The notes below the pieces were generated by a model. That model was not told the DNA's origin and did no database searches. It saw only the letters and a list, made by a program, of their open reading frames with translations. From assembly GCA_038373885.1 (NCBI GenBank), contig JAWZYV010012347.1, positions 1 to 64,000 of the forward strand: 64,000 nucleotides of DNA, in the 5' to 3' direction. The position numbers and the translations under genes were made by a program. Shown here piece after piece: positions 46,607 to 58,500 of the stretch (the stretch's first letter is position 1; every line of letters begins with the position of its first letter). Origin of the DNA: Cheiracanthium punctorium. Its lineage: Eukaryota > Arthropoda > Arachnida > Araneae > Cheiracanthiidae.

Positions 46607-48660
46607 TTAAAAACGTCCACAACCAAGCAAGAGCCGGTGTAGTAAACGAAAAGCTTTTTTATTTGAATTTAGAAGACACCAAAAAGCCTGCCACGAGGGA
46701 AGGGGGTCGGTAATGTTCATTTCCTGTAGTAATAAATTCTTTTCATCCCTAAATGCCCTGCATTCGAAAATGTAATGATATTCTGTACCGACTGCAGCCA
46801 AACAAATACCACATAACGGCGAGGGAGTAAGTTTAAATTTGTGCAGCCTTTCTTCCGTAGCAAAACTTAGAGTGCGAAGACGGGCAAGTTAAAACGTCCT
46901 CATAGCGGTTTCTAGACCATTTGTAAATGTCTTTACCTAAGTGTGCATTAGTTGTTGAATATTTACAATTCAACCACCAGTTATCAAGGTGAGCGTTTAA
47001 GCAATTTTTGAAGTGTTTTTTAATGTCATCCGGAGCAACACCGCTGTAAGTATTTGTAGCAAAAGGACCATACTTTGCTAAACTGTCTGCCTGTTTGTTA
47101 GCTTGAATCCCCATATGGCCAGGGACCCAAATTAGGGAAATGTTAGCTCCGTGTAACTTGGCCATACGAAGGTTGTGGTATAACTGTAATACTGCAGCCG
47201 GAGATTTGTAGGTAGTAGTTTTGAGGCTTTCCAGAGCAGATTTGCTATCCGTAAGGATTAGATAGTTGCCCGTGTGTATTAAACTAGTTACGGCTAAATT
47301 TATGGCAAGGACTTCGGCAGTAAATACCGAATTGATATGATTGATTAGGTGAGCTCGGTAAATAGTGTTACGTGTGTCTACTGCTGCAACAGCAGTTTTA
47401 TGATTATCCTTGGAAGCATCAGTAGCAATAATGTGTTAATTTTCGTAAGCATTCTCAATGTATTCATTTAAACTACCCCTAATTGCCTGGGGAGGAAGGT
47501 TTTTATTTTGAAAGGGAAGGTGTTCCGAAATGATTTCTACAAACTCCGTACTATGACGGAGAGGCCAACGAGTGGGAATTAATTGAGCAGGCGTTATCTG
47601 CAACCCCTCCAAATACCTCTCTAACAGAGGTTGGGTGCAGTTTAAAGAATAGTTGAGGTCAGAGTATGTGCCGCATTTAAGGAGAAACACCGAGGAGAGG
47701 AACTCCCTGCGCAGCGAAAGGGGACATTGACCAGATTCCTTATACAGTTTAAAGAGGGGGGTCCACATTGGAAGACCGGTCGCGAAGCGTAAGGCCGCAT
47801 TATAAACCACATCCAGGCGTTTTAAAGTGGAAGGAGCAGTGCTACCATATACAGGGCACGCGTACTCCAGGGTACCACGAATAACGGCGTTAACTAAGTT
47901 GAGAAGGTCGGCTGTACGACAACCCCATCTAGAGGAGGCAATGGCTTTTAGGAGATTTAAACGTTTAAGAGCTTTTTTCACGATGTAGTTAACGTGGTGT
48001 TTAAAATTGAGGTTGCTTGAAAAGAAAACACCAAGAACTTTTATGTTCATTTCCCAAGGGATGGCAGCCCCCTGGATTTTTAAGTCAGAATTTGGGGGGA
48101 CAGTTTTCCGGGAGAAGTTAATCGCAGCACATTTGTCGGGGCGAATATCAAGTTTCCAATACTTGCACCACTGGTGAACCCTATCCAGGCTATTCTGGAG
48201 TTTTACTAACGCCGTGGGCATGGACTGATCTGTACAGTACACCAGGATGTCATCCGCGTATACGATTACTTGACTTCCAGAGTCTATTGTCTCAAAGAAA
48301 TCCCACAAATATATCATAAATAAAATGGGCGATAGAACACTGCCTTGTGGAACCCCCCGGTTAGACTCCAGCTTGCGGGAGAACACCCCCCTCCATTTAA
48401 TTTGTATTGTCCTGTCGCTGATCCAGTTTTTAATCCATAAAGCCGTCCTACCTGAAATCCCTAAAGTTACCATTTTGTGTACTAGGGCATCCCTCCACAC
48501 CGAGTCGTATGCAGCATTAATATCTAACTTCACTGCGACTACATACTCCCCACTCGTTCCTGCTTTTTTGATGTCGTGGTGGAATAGATACAGAGCTTTA
48601 GTACTATCCTTAGTAGGAAGAAAGCCAAAGTGCCGATCGTGAAATATGTGCTTTGGTGAT
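46607..48660 (-). pseudogene. I-like LINE reverse transcriptase and RNase H
   Basis: The reverse transcriptase starts in its middle: FHDRHFGFLPTKDST, then AVKLDINAAYDSVW, NRGVPQGSVLSPILF, IVYADDILVYC, DIRPDKCAAINFS and IKVLGVFFSSNLNFKHHV. The same frame passes one TAA at about 47436 into RNase H: ATDASKDN, FTAEVLAINLAV, LILTDSKSALESL and VPGHMGIQANKQADSLAK. A frame change near 46840 leads to LCGICLAAVG, HYIFECRAF, the CCHC-type end. Lesions are one stop, one frameshift and loss of the N-terminal portion. The presence of RNase H supports I-like placement. Confidence 0.82.
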
Positions 48661-49807
48661 GTATAATCCTCAGATTTAGTAGCTTCAACTGTGGTGATAA
48701 CACGTTCCTGGACTAAGCCAGAGAAATTCTGCATTAGACTTCCGAGAGCCTGTAGGAATATATGAGTTTGTTGCTGTAGGACGTTTGTCATAATCTCCTG
48801 GGAGTGCTGTAGGAAGTGCTCGAGAGTAGCTTCTAAGTCTTTCTTAGAAATAGAGTTGTTTCCGGTGACAAGGGTCTTGTCGTGAGTATCGTTCTTCAAA
48901 GCGGTCGCGAAAGTTTTTTGATTTGCGGGAGCTTGAAAGCGCCGCCTTGCCTCGGTGATGGGGAGGTGATTGTCAGCTTTGAATTTAAGAAGGTTTATTT
49001 CTGTAGCTCTCGCCGAGCAATTAATACTGGAAGCCTCGTTGCTGCATCACAATTGCTGCATTTCAGTTGTGTTGACTGATAGCTTAGAAAACTATGATTT
49101 CCGGTGCATTTTTTACAAACCGCTTCGTATTTGCATTTTTAAGCTATCTGGTCGAAACGCCAACAATTTAGACATTGCCGAGGGCGATCATAAAATCTTT
49201 TAATCTTCTCAATCATGTAAAATATTTTTATTTCAGAGGGGATATTGGTACCAAAAATGGTGATCAGTACCGTTTCTGTAGGAACTGTTCCAGTGGGACT
49301 TTTTTTTGTAAAGCGGCGAATTTCTTTGATTTTGAGGTTATTTTCAGCCTGTAATTCTGTTCCTAAATCTTCAAGCGGGATGCTAGTTGTGATGTTATGC
49401 AATAAAAAGCGGGAAGTTATATTTTCTTGTTGGACGTATGGGCGGATAGGTTTCTGAAGGACGTCTGTCATTTCCGCCAGTTCTTTTGCACAGTTCAAAT
49501 TTGACGTCTCAATCATTAGTTTGTTGTTTCTCGTAAATTTAAGGTTTAGTATGTGACCGCTGCTCTGCAATTTGCTAGTCAGCTCTGCTTTTAATTTATG
49601 TGGTTGGTTACGGGGAATGTTACCATCCTGGGCTTCTAAAAAGATGACTATGTTATTAACTCCATTAGCAAAAGCATATTCCAGTTGGAGGGGAGGAGGG
49701 ACTTCTTCCCTGATACAAAAACTTACGTTAGACACGGCTTCACCGTCTGCCACGTTGAATTCCGAATGCATGGACATGAATGCAGGTAACCGCCCACAAA
49801 AAAACAA
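48655..49807 (-). pseudogene. I-like LINE ORF1 (gag-like), frame-broken
   Basis: From about 49777 (MSMHSEFNV) the frame runs to a first knuckle (CLNCWRF) near 49140. It then changes frame through CKYEAVCKKCTGNHSF and CSNCDAATR into ITEARRRFQAPANQKTFATA and LKNDTHDKTLVTGNN. The C-terminal stretch to about 48655 (DLEATLEHFLQHSQEIMTNV) is joined directly, in frame, to the middle of the reverse transcriptase. At least two frameshifts are present. Confidence 0.7.
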
Positions 49808-49995
49808 GACACGGGGGAGTTACCCCAAGAAAAAGAAGGGAGAAATGCACTTACCTCGAGCTATTCTAAATTAAAGGAAAAAAAATACAACTAAAAAAGG
49901 AAGTAAGAACAACACCTACAGTAGGTATAACTATAAACCCAAGAGGGGAAAACAAACCGGACGAGCAGCGCACCCGCCAACCAACCAAAATTCCC

Positions 49996-50044
49996 TTGAG
50001 ATCACGTGTGATTTTAGACAGATTACATAATGGTATAACAGCAT
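49996..50044 (-). pseudogene. Polinton remnant, smaller part beyond the LINE
   Basis: Contains the right target duplication (49996-50007) and the in-frame continuation of the interrupted Polinton frame. It ends at CATAGCTGCCAACC (50045), which looks like the terminus of a hAT-like element. Confidence 0.45.
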
Positions 50045-50097
50045 AGCTGCCAACCTTCCAAGAAAAAAATAAGGAACATAGCGCGCGGTCATAAAAT

Positions 50098-53000
50098 CAG
50101 ACTTGCCAACTTTTACACATTACGCGTAAAATTTATGCATTTCGACTGCTGTTTACACTTTTACGCATACAGCGCTTTTTTTTACGCATTTTCGGATATT
50201 TTCTTCCTAACTTGTGTTTATTTCTTTAAAATTGAAACAGATATTAAAAAGGAATGTATTAGGTTTTGAATTGAAATGATATTCTATGTTTGGGCCTTTT
50301 TGGCCTTTTCAATATGGATCTAAGTGGTAGCATCTGCAGCACGATGTGCATCCATGAAATGACGCGATGCACATCAAAACATTTTTCTTGGTTGCCATTG
50401 AGGCAAAGAAAAAGAAAATCTCCTTCTTCCAGATGCAACGTCAAGTATTCCTTTCTTCCTTCGTTTCCCCAGTCATGACGTCATAGAGAAGAATGAATGG
50501 GAAAATCGCTTACTAGGGAGTAGTTCTTTCTCCTGTGACTTGTGCCGTACGTCTCACGTGGTGTCGGGGTCGCCGCGACTGAAGAAAGAGAGAGGAGAAA
50601 AGCAATTGTATGCTTGTAATTGTCTACTCTCCCCCTCCCTTCCCGGGGGCTCCGGTGGTGTGCTACTTCGTTCGTTATATCTTATCAGTGCCGGCCTTGC
50701 GCCATTGAGAGACGGTGGTAGACGTTAGTGCGAGCGTACTTTGATAGATTTTCTGGAGATTATTTTCGATATATGTCCTGTAATGGCCTCTAAAGCAGCA
50801 TATTTTCAGACCTTTAAAGAAAGCTATAGCAAAGAATTTGTATGTATAGCATCATCTGCCAAAGGAGCGAAATTTGCTCACTGTAACGTCTGCCAGAGTG
50901 ATTTTAGCATTTCTCACGGAGGGAAGTATGACGTTTCTCGCCACGTGAAATCATCAAAACACATGGAAAATGTGAAACGTACTAACGTAACTGTATTGTT
51001 AATCAGATTCGTGTAAACCCATTTACGTTAGCATGTGATGGTAGTAACGATTCTGATTTTAAATTGTACCCCATCGTCGTTAATTATTTAATCGTCGTAC
51101 CCCATCGTCGTTAATTGCAGAAGAAATTATTAAAAGCAAGCTTCTTTCACTGCCAAATTTGAGTGGTGATGCAACAGGTGAAAATATAAGTTTACTTATA
51201 TTAGGTGAACTTGAAAGATTTCAAATTAATCCAGAGAACTGCATTTCATTTATGGCAGATAATGCTGCTGTTATGCAAGGGAATAAACGTGGTGTAGTGG
51301 CATTTCTGAAGAAGAAACATGAAAGTATGATTGCTATGGGGTGTGCATGCCATTTACTTAACCTTGCAATAGAAAAAGCCTCTGCTGCATTACCAATCAA
51401 AGCAGATGAAATCCTTATTGACTTACATTATTATTTCAATAGAAGTTCCAAAAGGAAAGATTGCTTAAAACAGTTTCAAGCTTTACATGACAAAGAAGCC
51501 AAAAAGATCATCAAGCATGTGTGTACGCGTTGGCTATCCCTTGGTCGTTCGTTAACACGACTTGTGGATCAGTGGGATCCATTGCTCACATATTTCAAGG
51601 AATCTGTAAAAGAACAGCCTACATTACTACTTAATTTATCTATATATCGAATTCCTAAAAAAGTATCCTTTGACCATGCAGTAGACGGAAGTGGTATTAG
51701 CAGTGCGAATGATGTTTCCAGCAAAAAAAAAAAAATTACCAACTTGGGAAAAGAAATAAAGGCAGCTGACACAAGTGAGGTGAGTGGCAAAGCTGGTTCC
51801 AGCAGTGCAAATGAGGTTTCCAGCAAAAAAGAAATTACCAGCTCAGGAAAACAAACAAAGGCAACGGACACAAGTGCAGTGAGTGACGGAATTGGTTCCA
51901 GCAGTACAGATGTTAAAAAACAAAAAAAAGTTACCAGCTCTAAAAGAAAGATTGCCGATGCAAGTATGATGAGTACTGCTTCCAATCAATTTTCAAAGAA
52001 AAGAAAAATTTCTAATGCGGCAGAAAGTTCTTCCATCAATCTCACTAGAGAAGAGAATATATTTATGTTTTTGAGCTCTTCAGAGAACAAAGCATATTGC
52101 TTGTTCTTATTGAACATCCTCCCATTGTTTGAAAACGCAAATACTGCATTACAGACAAGAACTCCGCTCATCCATAAATTACGACAGATTTATCTGGACT
52201 TGTTGAGAGAACTTTTCTCTAGGTTTTTAAAACCAGCCGCTGTGAAAAACGAAGAGTTTACCAGTGTTTCTTACCATACAGATGAATCCCACAAAGAATT
52301 ATCTGAAATTATAGTTGGCAATGCTACTGAATTGGAAATTAAGAGCTTAAGCTCAAACAAAAAGAATAAATTTTATGAAAATGTAAAAAAATTTTACATT
52401 TCTGCATGTGATTATGTGATTCAAAAATTTCCCCTGAATGATGATGTGCTTATACATGCAGAAGTTGCAGATTTATCTAAAATTGAATCTGCTCAATTTT
52501 CAAGTATAAAATTTTTTCTTGAATTGTTTCCACATGTGTTAAAATCTTCAGAAATAATCGATAAACTTCAGAATCAGTTCTGCAGTTTGCAAATGGAAGA
52601 CATTTCAGATCTTTCAAACAGCTCTGATCGAATTGATACCCAATGGAGTAAAGTAAGAAAAATTGTAGGAGTTGATGGCCTTCCCAAGTTTAAAAAACTC
52701 TCTGATGTGATGATTGCAATTCTACTTATTCCCCATAGTAATGCTGAATGTGAGAGGGTTTTTAGTATTATTCGTAAGAACAGAAATGAATTCAGATGCA
52801 ACTTATCTAATAAGACTTTGGAAAGCCTCCTTATTATGAAAGCTGAAAGCGAAGTATCTTGCTTTGAGAAAACTTTTACCTCTGACTTCCTGAATAAAGC
52901 CAAAAAAGCAACTGCTGCTTCTTTAAAATCAGGACTGTCAAAATGAGATTGTTTTTTTTATGTCAGTAAAGTGATTATAATGAATAAATTGTTAGTCACC

Positions 53001-53418
53001 AGAAATCTGGATAATGGTGTATTAATTGATTTGCTTTATACTCAACAACTTCATCTTTTATTGTTCTTAGCCTTTTTTAATACTTCAAATCAGCAGTTAA
53101 TTATGTTTAACCTTTTCTGTGCAAGTTTAGAAATCTAAAAATGCTTCAAAGGTAAGTACTATTCTAATTAATTATTGATTGATCACAATATATGGTTAAA
53201 ATATTGGTGATGGTGTAACACATACATAAGTATTTATTTTCTTTTTAATTATGTATATTATTAATAATAATGGTATATAAAATGCATTAAAAATAATGCT
53301 CGCACATTCTATGGGGAAAGTTGAAAAATAACGCTCACGCGTTGTATAGCAAAAAGTGTCGAAATTTCTGTTCGCACGCTGTTTTACACATTTTGATTTT
53401 CCCAGGTTGGCAAGTCTG
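50098..53418 (+). mobile_element. BED-finger hAT element with CAGACTTGCCAAC ends
   Basis: Left end CAGACTTGCCAACTTTTACA and right end GGTTGGCAAGTCTG form inverted termini of 13 bases. TAAAAT occurs directly outside both ends, shorter than the expected 8-bp duplication. The leader contains TGACGTCA (about 50474) and a GC-rich block to 50740. One transposase gene follows, and the 3' part is shared with the fragment at 43756-44194. Length is 3,321 bp. Confidence 0.75.
50783..52946 (+). pseudogene. hAT transposase with BED zinc finger, internally deleted
   Basis: ATG 50783 starts MASKAAYFQTFKESYSKEF, followed by a BED finger (AHCNVCQSDFSISHGGK, SRHVKSSKH). After about 51010 the frame jumps to FTLACDGSNDSDF (first catalytic Asp) with no intervening domain, so a segment is missing. 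A duplicated GTACCCCATCGTCGTTAATT (51066-51117) then breaks the frame. From about 51120 it is open to 52946: ENCISFMADNAAVMQGN (second Asp), CACHLLNLAIEKA, CTRWLSLGRSL, a Lys/Ser-rich insertion with repeats of SGKQTKATDTS type, and IPHSNAECERVFSIIRK (catalytic Glu and dimerisation region). The catalytic residues survive but are not in one frame. Confidence 0.85.
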
Positions 53419-53488
53419 TAAAATGTATGATTAAATGTACAATTTAAAATCTTACATTAACTAAACTAAATAATCACTTATATATATA

Positions 53489-54186
53489 CATACCTGCCAA
53501 CCTCCTTAAGCCAAAAACAGGAAGACTCAGGTTGAAAAAACAGAAGATTTTAGAAAAAATCAGAAGATAATTTTTAAATATAAGAAGTAAAAACAGAAGA
53601 CCCCTGGTTTACCACCGTTTCTCATTATTTTTTTTATATTAGTAATGCATGGAAATTAAAACAAAATTAAACAGTAATAGAAAAGAGCTTACCTGAAATT
53701 TTTATACAAAACTGAGATAGATGGAGTATTTTCAGAAAAATAAAAACAATTAAATAGATGGAAATTTGACTATTTTTAACCAAAGTATATTAAAAAATAA
53801 ACAGATTGAGATTTTTTTTTTTTCCTTCTACTAATAGTTCACCAGAAAAATTATTTTCATAACAAAGTATGTTAGCTTTAGTTTTCAACACAAATAAATT
53901 TTCTAATGATGAATTACTGACGGAGGAATGAAATGAAGTCTTTACAAATGCTTTGACCTCACTCATACAACAGCATTGTGCTGTTAGCATTTGAAATGAT
54001 TACCTTAATAAATGACTTTGAAATGGATTTATTTATTTACCAATTTTTTATAATAGTTTGCAATACAATTTAATATATCAACTAAAAATTTTAAAAAACA
54101 GAAGATTTTATCTTCTGGCAGAAGACCGGAAGATAGCTTAAAAAAACAGAAGTCTTCTGTCAAAACCAGAAGGGTTGGCAGGTATG
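53489..54186. mobile_element. hAT-like MITE, CATACCTGCCAACC ends, 698 bp
   Basis: Ends CATACCTGCCAACCTCC and GGGTTGGCAGGTATG. TATATATA flanks both sides (53481-53488 and 54187-54194), consistent with an 8-bp duplication but inside a TA repeat. The interior repeats ACAGAAGATTTTA-like text and has no transposase. Same terminal family as 35818-36504. Confidence 0.75.
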
Positions 54187-54194
54187 TATATATA

Positions 54195-54439
54195 TATGAT
54201 GTGCATATGTAATCATTTATTTATAAAAAAATAAATGCACTTACCTTGCTGATTTTCTACAATATTTGACTTCAAATGCTTAATGTAATAAATAAATGCT
54301 TGAAGGAATAACAAGATAAATATCATTCTATTAAATTTATTAACTTACTTACAAGAAAAATTATTAACCAAGTGCTAATGATGTACAAGATTTTGCTTTT
54401 TTTTTCTTCAAATTTACATCATAAGATTGCTTAAAAAAC
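54195..54439. other. Unassigned AT-rich spacer
   Basis: No recognisable feature. Confidence 0.3.
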
Positions 54440-55588
54440 ATGGTTCAGTCAGGCATGATTTTGAGACTAAAATGGCTTGTAAAGTTTCAGGCTTCAAACA
54501 GCTTCAGAAGTCTGTTTTATTTCTGCGCACCAAACTAAAAATTCTTTTGCAGGCAGCATTGCTGTGAGGAAATGTTAGAATAGCAAGCACAACACGGGAA
54601 AGTCTCTCAAACTTTAACTGTCCTAAAGGTCCTTTTTCTCTTGACAGCATTGACCACTGCTTATCTGATCTTTTGGTATCTAAAATATCTGCAGGTATTT
54701 CTTCCAGCTGGTAGGTCAAAAATTCTGCTCATAGAGCATCAAGAGCGTCAAATCGTGATTCTTCATTTGTTTTAATCAACAAATCGGGATATAAATCAAC
54801 AAAGTAATTTACAGCAGAAAAGTTAATTTCTCTTTGTTTAGATAGATTGCTGACTTCAGCATTTTTTAAGAGTTCTGAATTATGTGGGAAATTGGCAACT
54901 ATATAATTACAAGATGATACATAATATTTTCTTACATAAGAACAGAACTGTGAAAGTTCAGTTTGCGTTAATTCTTTAATATACTCTGATGTTTCAGATC
55001 CAATTACTAGATCTTTATCCTCACTCTGATTATCAATCAAATTAAACTGCACATTAAACACACAGTCAGCGCTTGTTATCACGAAAATTTTCACAAATCT
55101 TCCTAGCAATTCGCAAAAAAAAATTGACAGCTCTTTTTTTAACTTGTGTACTTTTGGCTCTTCGCTCTGAAACAGTACATTATATTTTTCACAAAAAAAG
55201 CTATAGCATGATACAAATTCGAGCTTAGACTAAGAAAAATCCTTTCTTCTCTCTTCCAGATTTTCTACTGGTTGATGACACTTTTTTAACAGATGTGGTT
55301 CCACTACCTGATGATGCTATTTGTTTATATTTTTTTACTGATTTCTGTGAAACATGTGTTGTTTCACTAAATGATGAAGTAACTTGTTTACCTTGAAAAG
55401 ATGTATCTGCAATACCTGATGTTAAAATTGGTTCCAATTTCTTTGCTGGTTTCTGTAAAACAGGTTCACTACCTGATGATGCAATTGCTTCTAATTTTTT
55501 TGCTGGTTTTGGTGAAACAGATCTACTACCTGATTGCACTTTTGCAATTGTTCTCAGTCTTTTGGCCGGTTTAGGTGTAACTGATGAG
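54440..55588 (-). pseudogene. Second hAT transposase relic, C-terminal part
   Basis: Minus strand. From the insertion point: VTPKPAKRL repeats (SPKPAKKLEAIASSG, LQKPAKKLEPILTSG), a Lys/Ser-rich stretch equivalent to the insertion in the hAT at 50.1-53.4 kb. Then frame breaks, SADCVFNVQFNLID, LSQFCSYVRKYYVSSCNYIV, AEVSNLSKQREINFSAVNYF, a single stop near 54729, EIPADILDTKRSDKQWSML, and FPHSNAACKRIFSLVRRNK, the hAT C-terminal motif with Lys where the catalytic Glu is expected (ACKR versus ECER in the other copy). A related subfamily, clearly dead. Its upstream part is separated from it by the element at 55589-58746. Confidence 0.78.
55581..55588. repeat. Left 8-bp target-site duplication of the nested element
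   Basis: CTGATGAG, identical to 58747-58754. Confidence 0.85.
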
Positions 55589-58500
55589 TAGGGTGGTCCA
55601 AAAAAGGCCTATTTTAACTTTTTATTTATTTTTTCCAGTCTCACCCTCTACATTTGTTCTTTTACAGTAGAAAACATTGTTGGCAAAGTTTGAATGAAAA
55701 GAAAAAATATTTAAAGGTAGCTCAAGTCGGTTGAAGTTACACAGTTGCATGTAAAATTGTGTTAATACTGATGATACCAAAATGACAGAATTTTAATATT
55801 AAATTAATCAATTAAAATTTAATTAACACAAACGCATACATCTACACATATATGAAGTAAAATACTAATTTTAATTTGAGTACATTTCAGTTTGTCAAGT
55901 CCTTTTTTCTGCTATCAGGATAGGCTTTTCGATGATCATCGACAACTTTCATAAAAACATGAAATTGAGGTTCGCTTCGTGTAAGAAGTCCAATATATTC
56001 TTTTACCAAAGCAATGCCTCTCTCGGCATGATCATTTACAACATTTATAGCCTGAACATATTTTAAGCCAGTGCAGTAATCGAAATCCGAGTTCCAGTGT
56101 TCATTTTCTACTGGAGGAGTCCATGTGGTATATTCATTACTTTGAAGAGCCTGAAAGACTGTTGAGTTACAAATTCCTCAAACTTCCTTTCATGGAAAGT
56201 TTCAAGGGAAACTGTTATCCTTTTCTCAGGATTCTTCGTGCCATTTTGATTTTTTAGGGCTTCAACTACCCGCTTTTTTTTTTTTTTTTTTTTTTTTCGA
56301 AAGAGGTAACTGGCTGTCAAAAAGGGACAGTGCAGAAAGATCTTCAGACAAATAATGTTTCGCAAACTTTTCTGATGCAGGTTATGAAATTCCTTAATGA
56401 ATCTAGGAATAGTCTAACAAACTATTCATCATTTGAAAATCATTGTATGGCGAGGTTTCAGTAACTGAAGCAGTCATCAACGCTTTAAAGTACACTCTGA
56501 CTATAAAAACACAGACATCGCGTAGACCACATTCTTCCTTTTTTGTGAGTTTGAATTGGAGTTTAAAGATATATATCTTCAAAGAATATATCACCTTAGA
56601 CATCCAACGAGCATGGTGCATTGCTCCTGGATACCTGAAACGAATTCCTCTGGCAGGTATCCCTTCAAGGAAAATAACAAGTTCTTTAAATTATTGATAA
56701 TCATCTCTTGTTATAAGTGATAATTCTTGTCTAGCAGGCATCTGATAATTTTTAACATCAGATGCCTTAATTCTTAACATCTGATAATTCTTGTCGAACT
56801 CTAAAATATCATCTTTCACACCTGCTTTAGATTTGTCTCTATTTAGGAACTCCCACAAATCTTGAAAACGTTTCAATAAATGTACTTCTGGGCATGAAGA
56901 AGTTCCTAAAGCAATATGAAAAACTTTTCCAATGAGAAGCTCCATTATATGATGACGGCAGGCAAAAGAAAAAGTTTCTTTCCCAACTTTTTCTCAAAAA
57001 AAAACATAAGCACCTTTATTCTTTCCACTATTTGCGGAAGTTGTATCAAAGCTCATTCCAAATACTTTGTCAGCAATATTCCATTCTTCCAGAGCTTCGT
57101 AAACTGCATGGGCTTGTGCTTCACCTGTTCCTGAAGGAAGTTTAGCAACTGAGATTAACTGCGAAACCCTATTTCCAGACACTAAAATTGGAAGTCTGTC
57201 TGTTTTCTCTTTGGTAGTTAAAGTTAGTTCTGGTAATAGTTTTCCATCCCAGTGTACAATCAGAGGAACATTAGTTTGTAGTTGTGATTTTACTTTGTTG
57301 GCTTGTTCAATTCTATTTCTGATTCTCTGTCGGAGAACTGAACTTCTGATTAGGCTGACATCTCTCACATCGATACCCAAACTCTTCGCAATTTCTGCAA
57401 CCACAAACATAGCTTTTCTGTCAGATACTTTTCTCCTATCTAGAGCTGCTGTTGATTCTGGTGTTATAATGTTGTAACGTCCTTTTATAGCTTTTGATGG
57501 ACCAGGACCCGGTGTTGCTCTGTCATCTTCAAACAATTCTACTGTCTTTTCAGTATCATTTTCATCTTTATCTGAGTTATTTATAAAATCTAATACTGTT
57601 TCCTGCAAATCTTTAATGTTCTGTAATTTCTTGTTCAGAAGGCTTTTTTTTTTCATCAGCAAGTTTTTCTTTCTGAAAAAGATGTCTATCAACACTAATC
57701 ATGGATCCTCGTCTTCCATCTTCCCTCTGAGCTAGCAAGAAATCTCTATCCTCAGCTATTTTTATTATGTCAAATGCATTGGCATGGGCAATATCAAATA
57801 AGTTATTTCAGTTTGAAGAGAATACACTCTCTTTGGTCTTTTGATTGTTAAAAAAGAACAAAGGACGTAAAACACCCAATCTCCATTCTTCAAACAGTTT
57901 CGCTAATTTTTTTTTTTTGACAATGCTGTGGATCCCGCATGGGAATTCTGGCTTTCACCTGAAACTTTGCGATCTCGGCTATTGTTGCCTTAGATGCTTC
58001 TTGCACTGTAGCTTTCAACTCAATATGGTGATGAAGAAAAAAAATTCAATGACATACCTATTGAAGGCAATTTATTACCGCTAAGTTTATTCAGAGTATT
58101 TCCGGGAAGAGATAATTTTTAGATCTTGTTTTCATGTTTCTAACACAGAACAACCAAACTAAGAACAAAACTAAATAAACCTAAATCAGATATTTGCAGT
58201 TAAGGTTGCATGGTTACATATTAAAAGGTTAGTTAAATCTAAAAATACAGTTATAGTAAAACTTAATAAAAGTAACTTTAAAAACACTAAATATTATAAT
58301 TTTTAGACCAAAAAATAATTTACAATTACCACCAACTGAAAGCAAAAATAATAAAAAAGAAACTGTTCTCAAAGTCAGGTTCCGTCATCTATGAGAGTTA
58401 AGTGGAATACTGGAATATAACAGATATTACCTACTGTAAGTGCTAAAAATACTTTTAAACAAACTATTAATTTAAAAATGATATAATTTTTTGTGTAATG

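Larger units (their letters stand above)
46212..49995 (-). mobile_element. I-like LINE with internal deletion, about 3.8 kb
   Basis: Minus strand, different family from copies A-C. The 5' end at about 49995 lies near CCAACCAACC; the 3' end is a CAAA-type tail at 46212-46222 (plus-strand TTTGTTTGTTTG). Between are ORF1, a fused ORF1/RT frame, RNase H, a terminal zinc motif and a 3' UTR (46223-46395) also seen at 42337-42530. A perfect 12-bp duplication flanks it. The endonuclease and the N-terminal fingers of the reverse transcriptase are missing. Confidence 0.82.

Noticed and set aside
50045..50097. Complete second hAT-like element starting at CATAGCTGCCAACC
   Set aside because: No matching GGTTGGCAGCTATG end was found downstream, so only a lone terminus is noted.
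50090..53426. 8-bp duplication of the BED hAT element
   Set aside because: The outer 8-mers CATAAAAT and TAAAATGT do not match in register; only TAAAAT is shared in AT-rich DNA.
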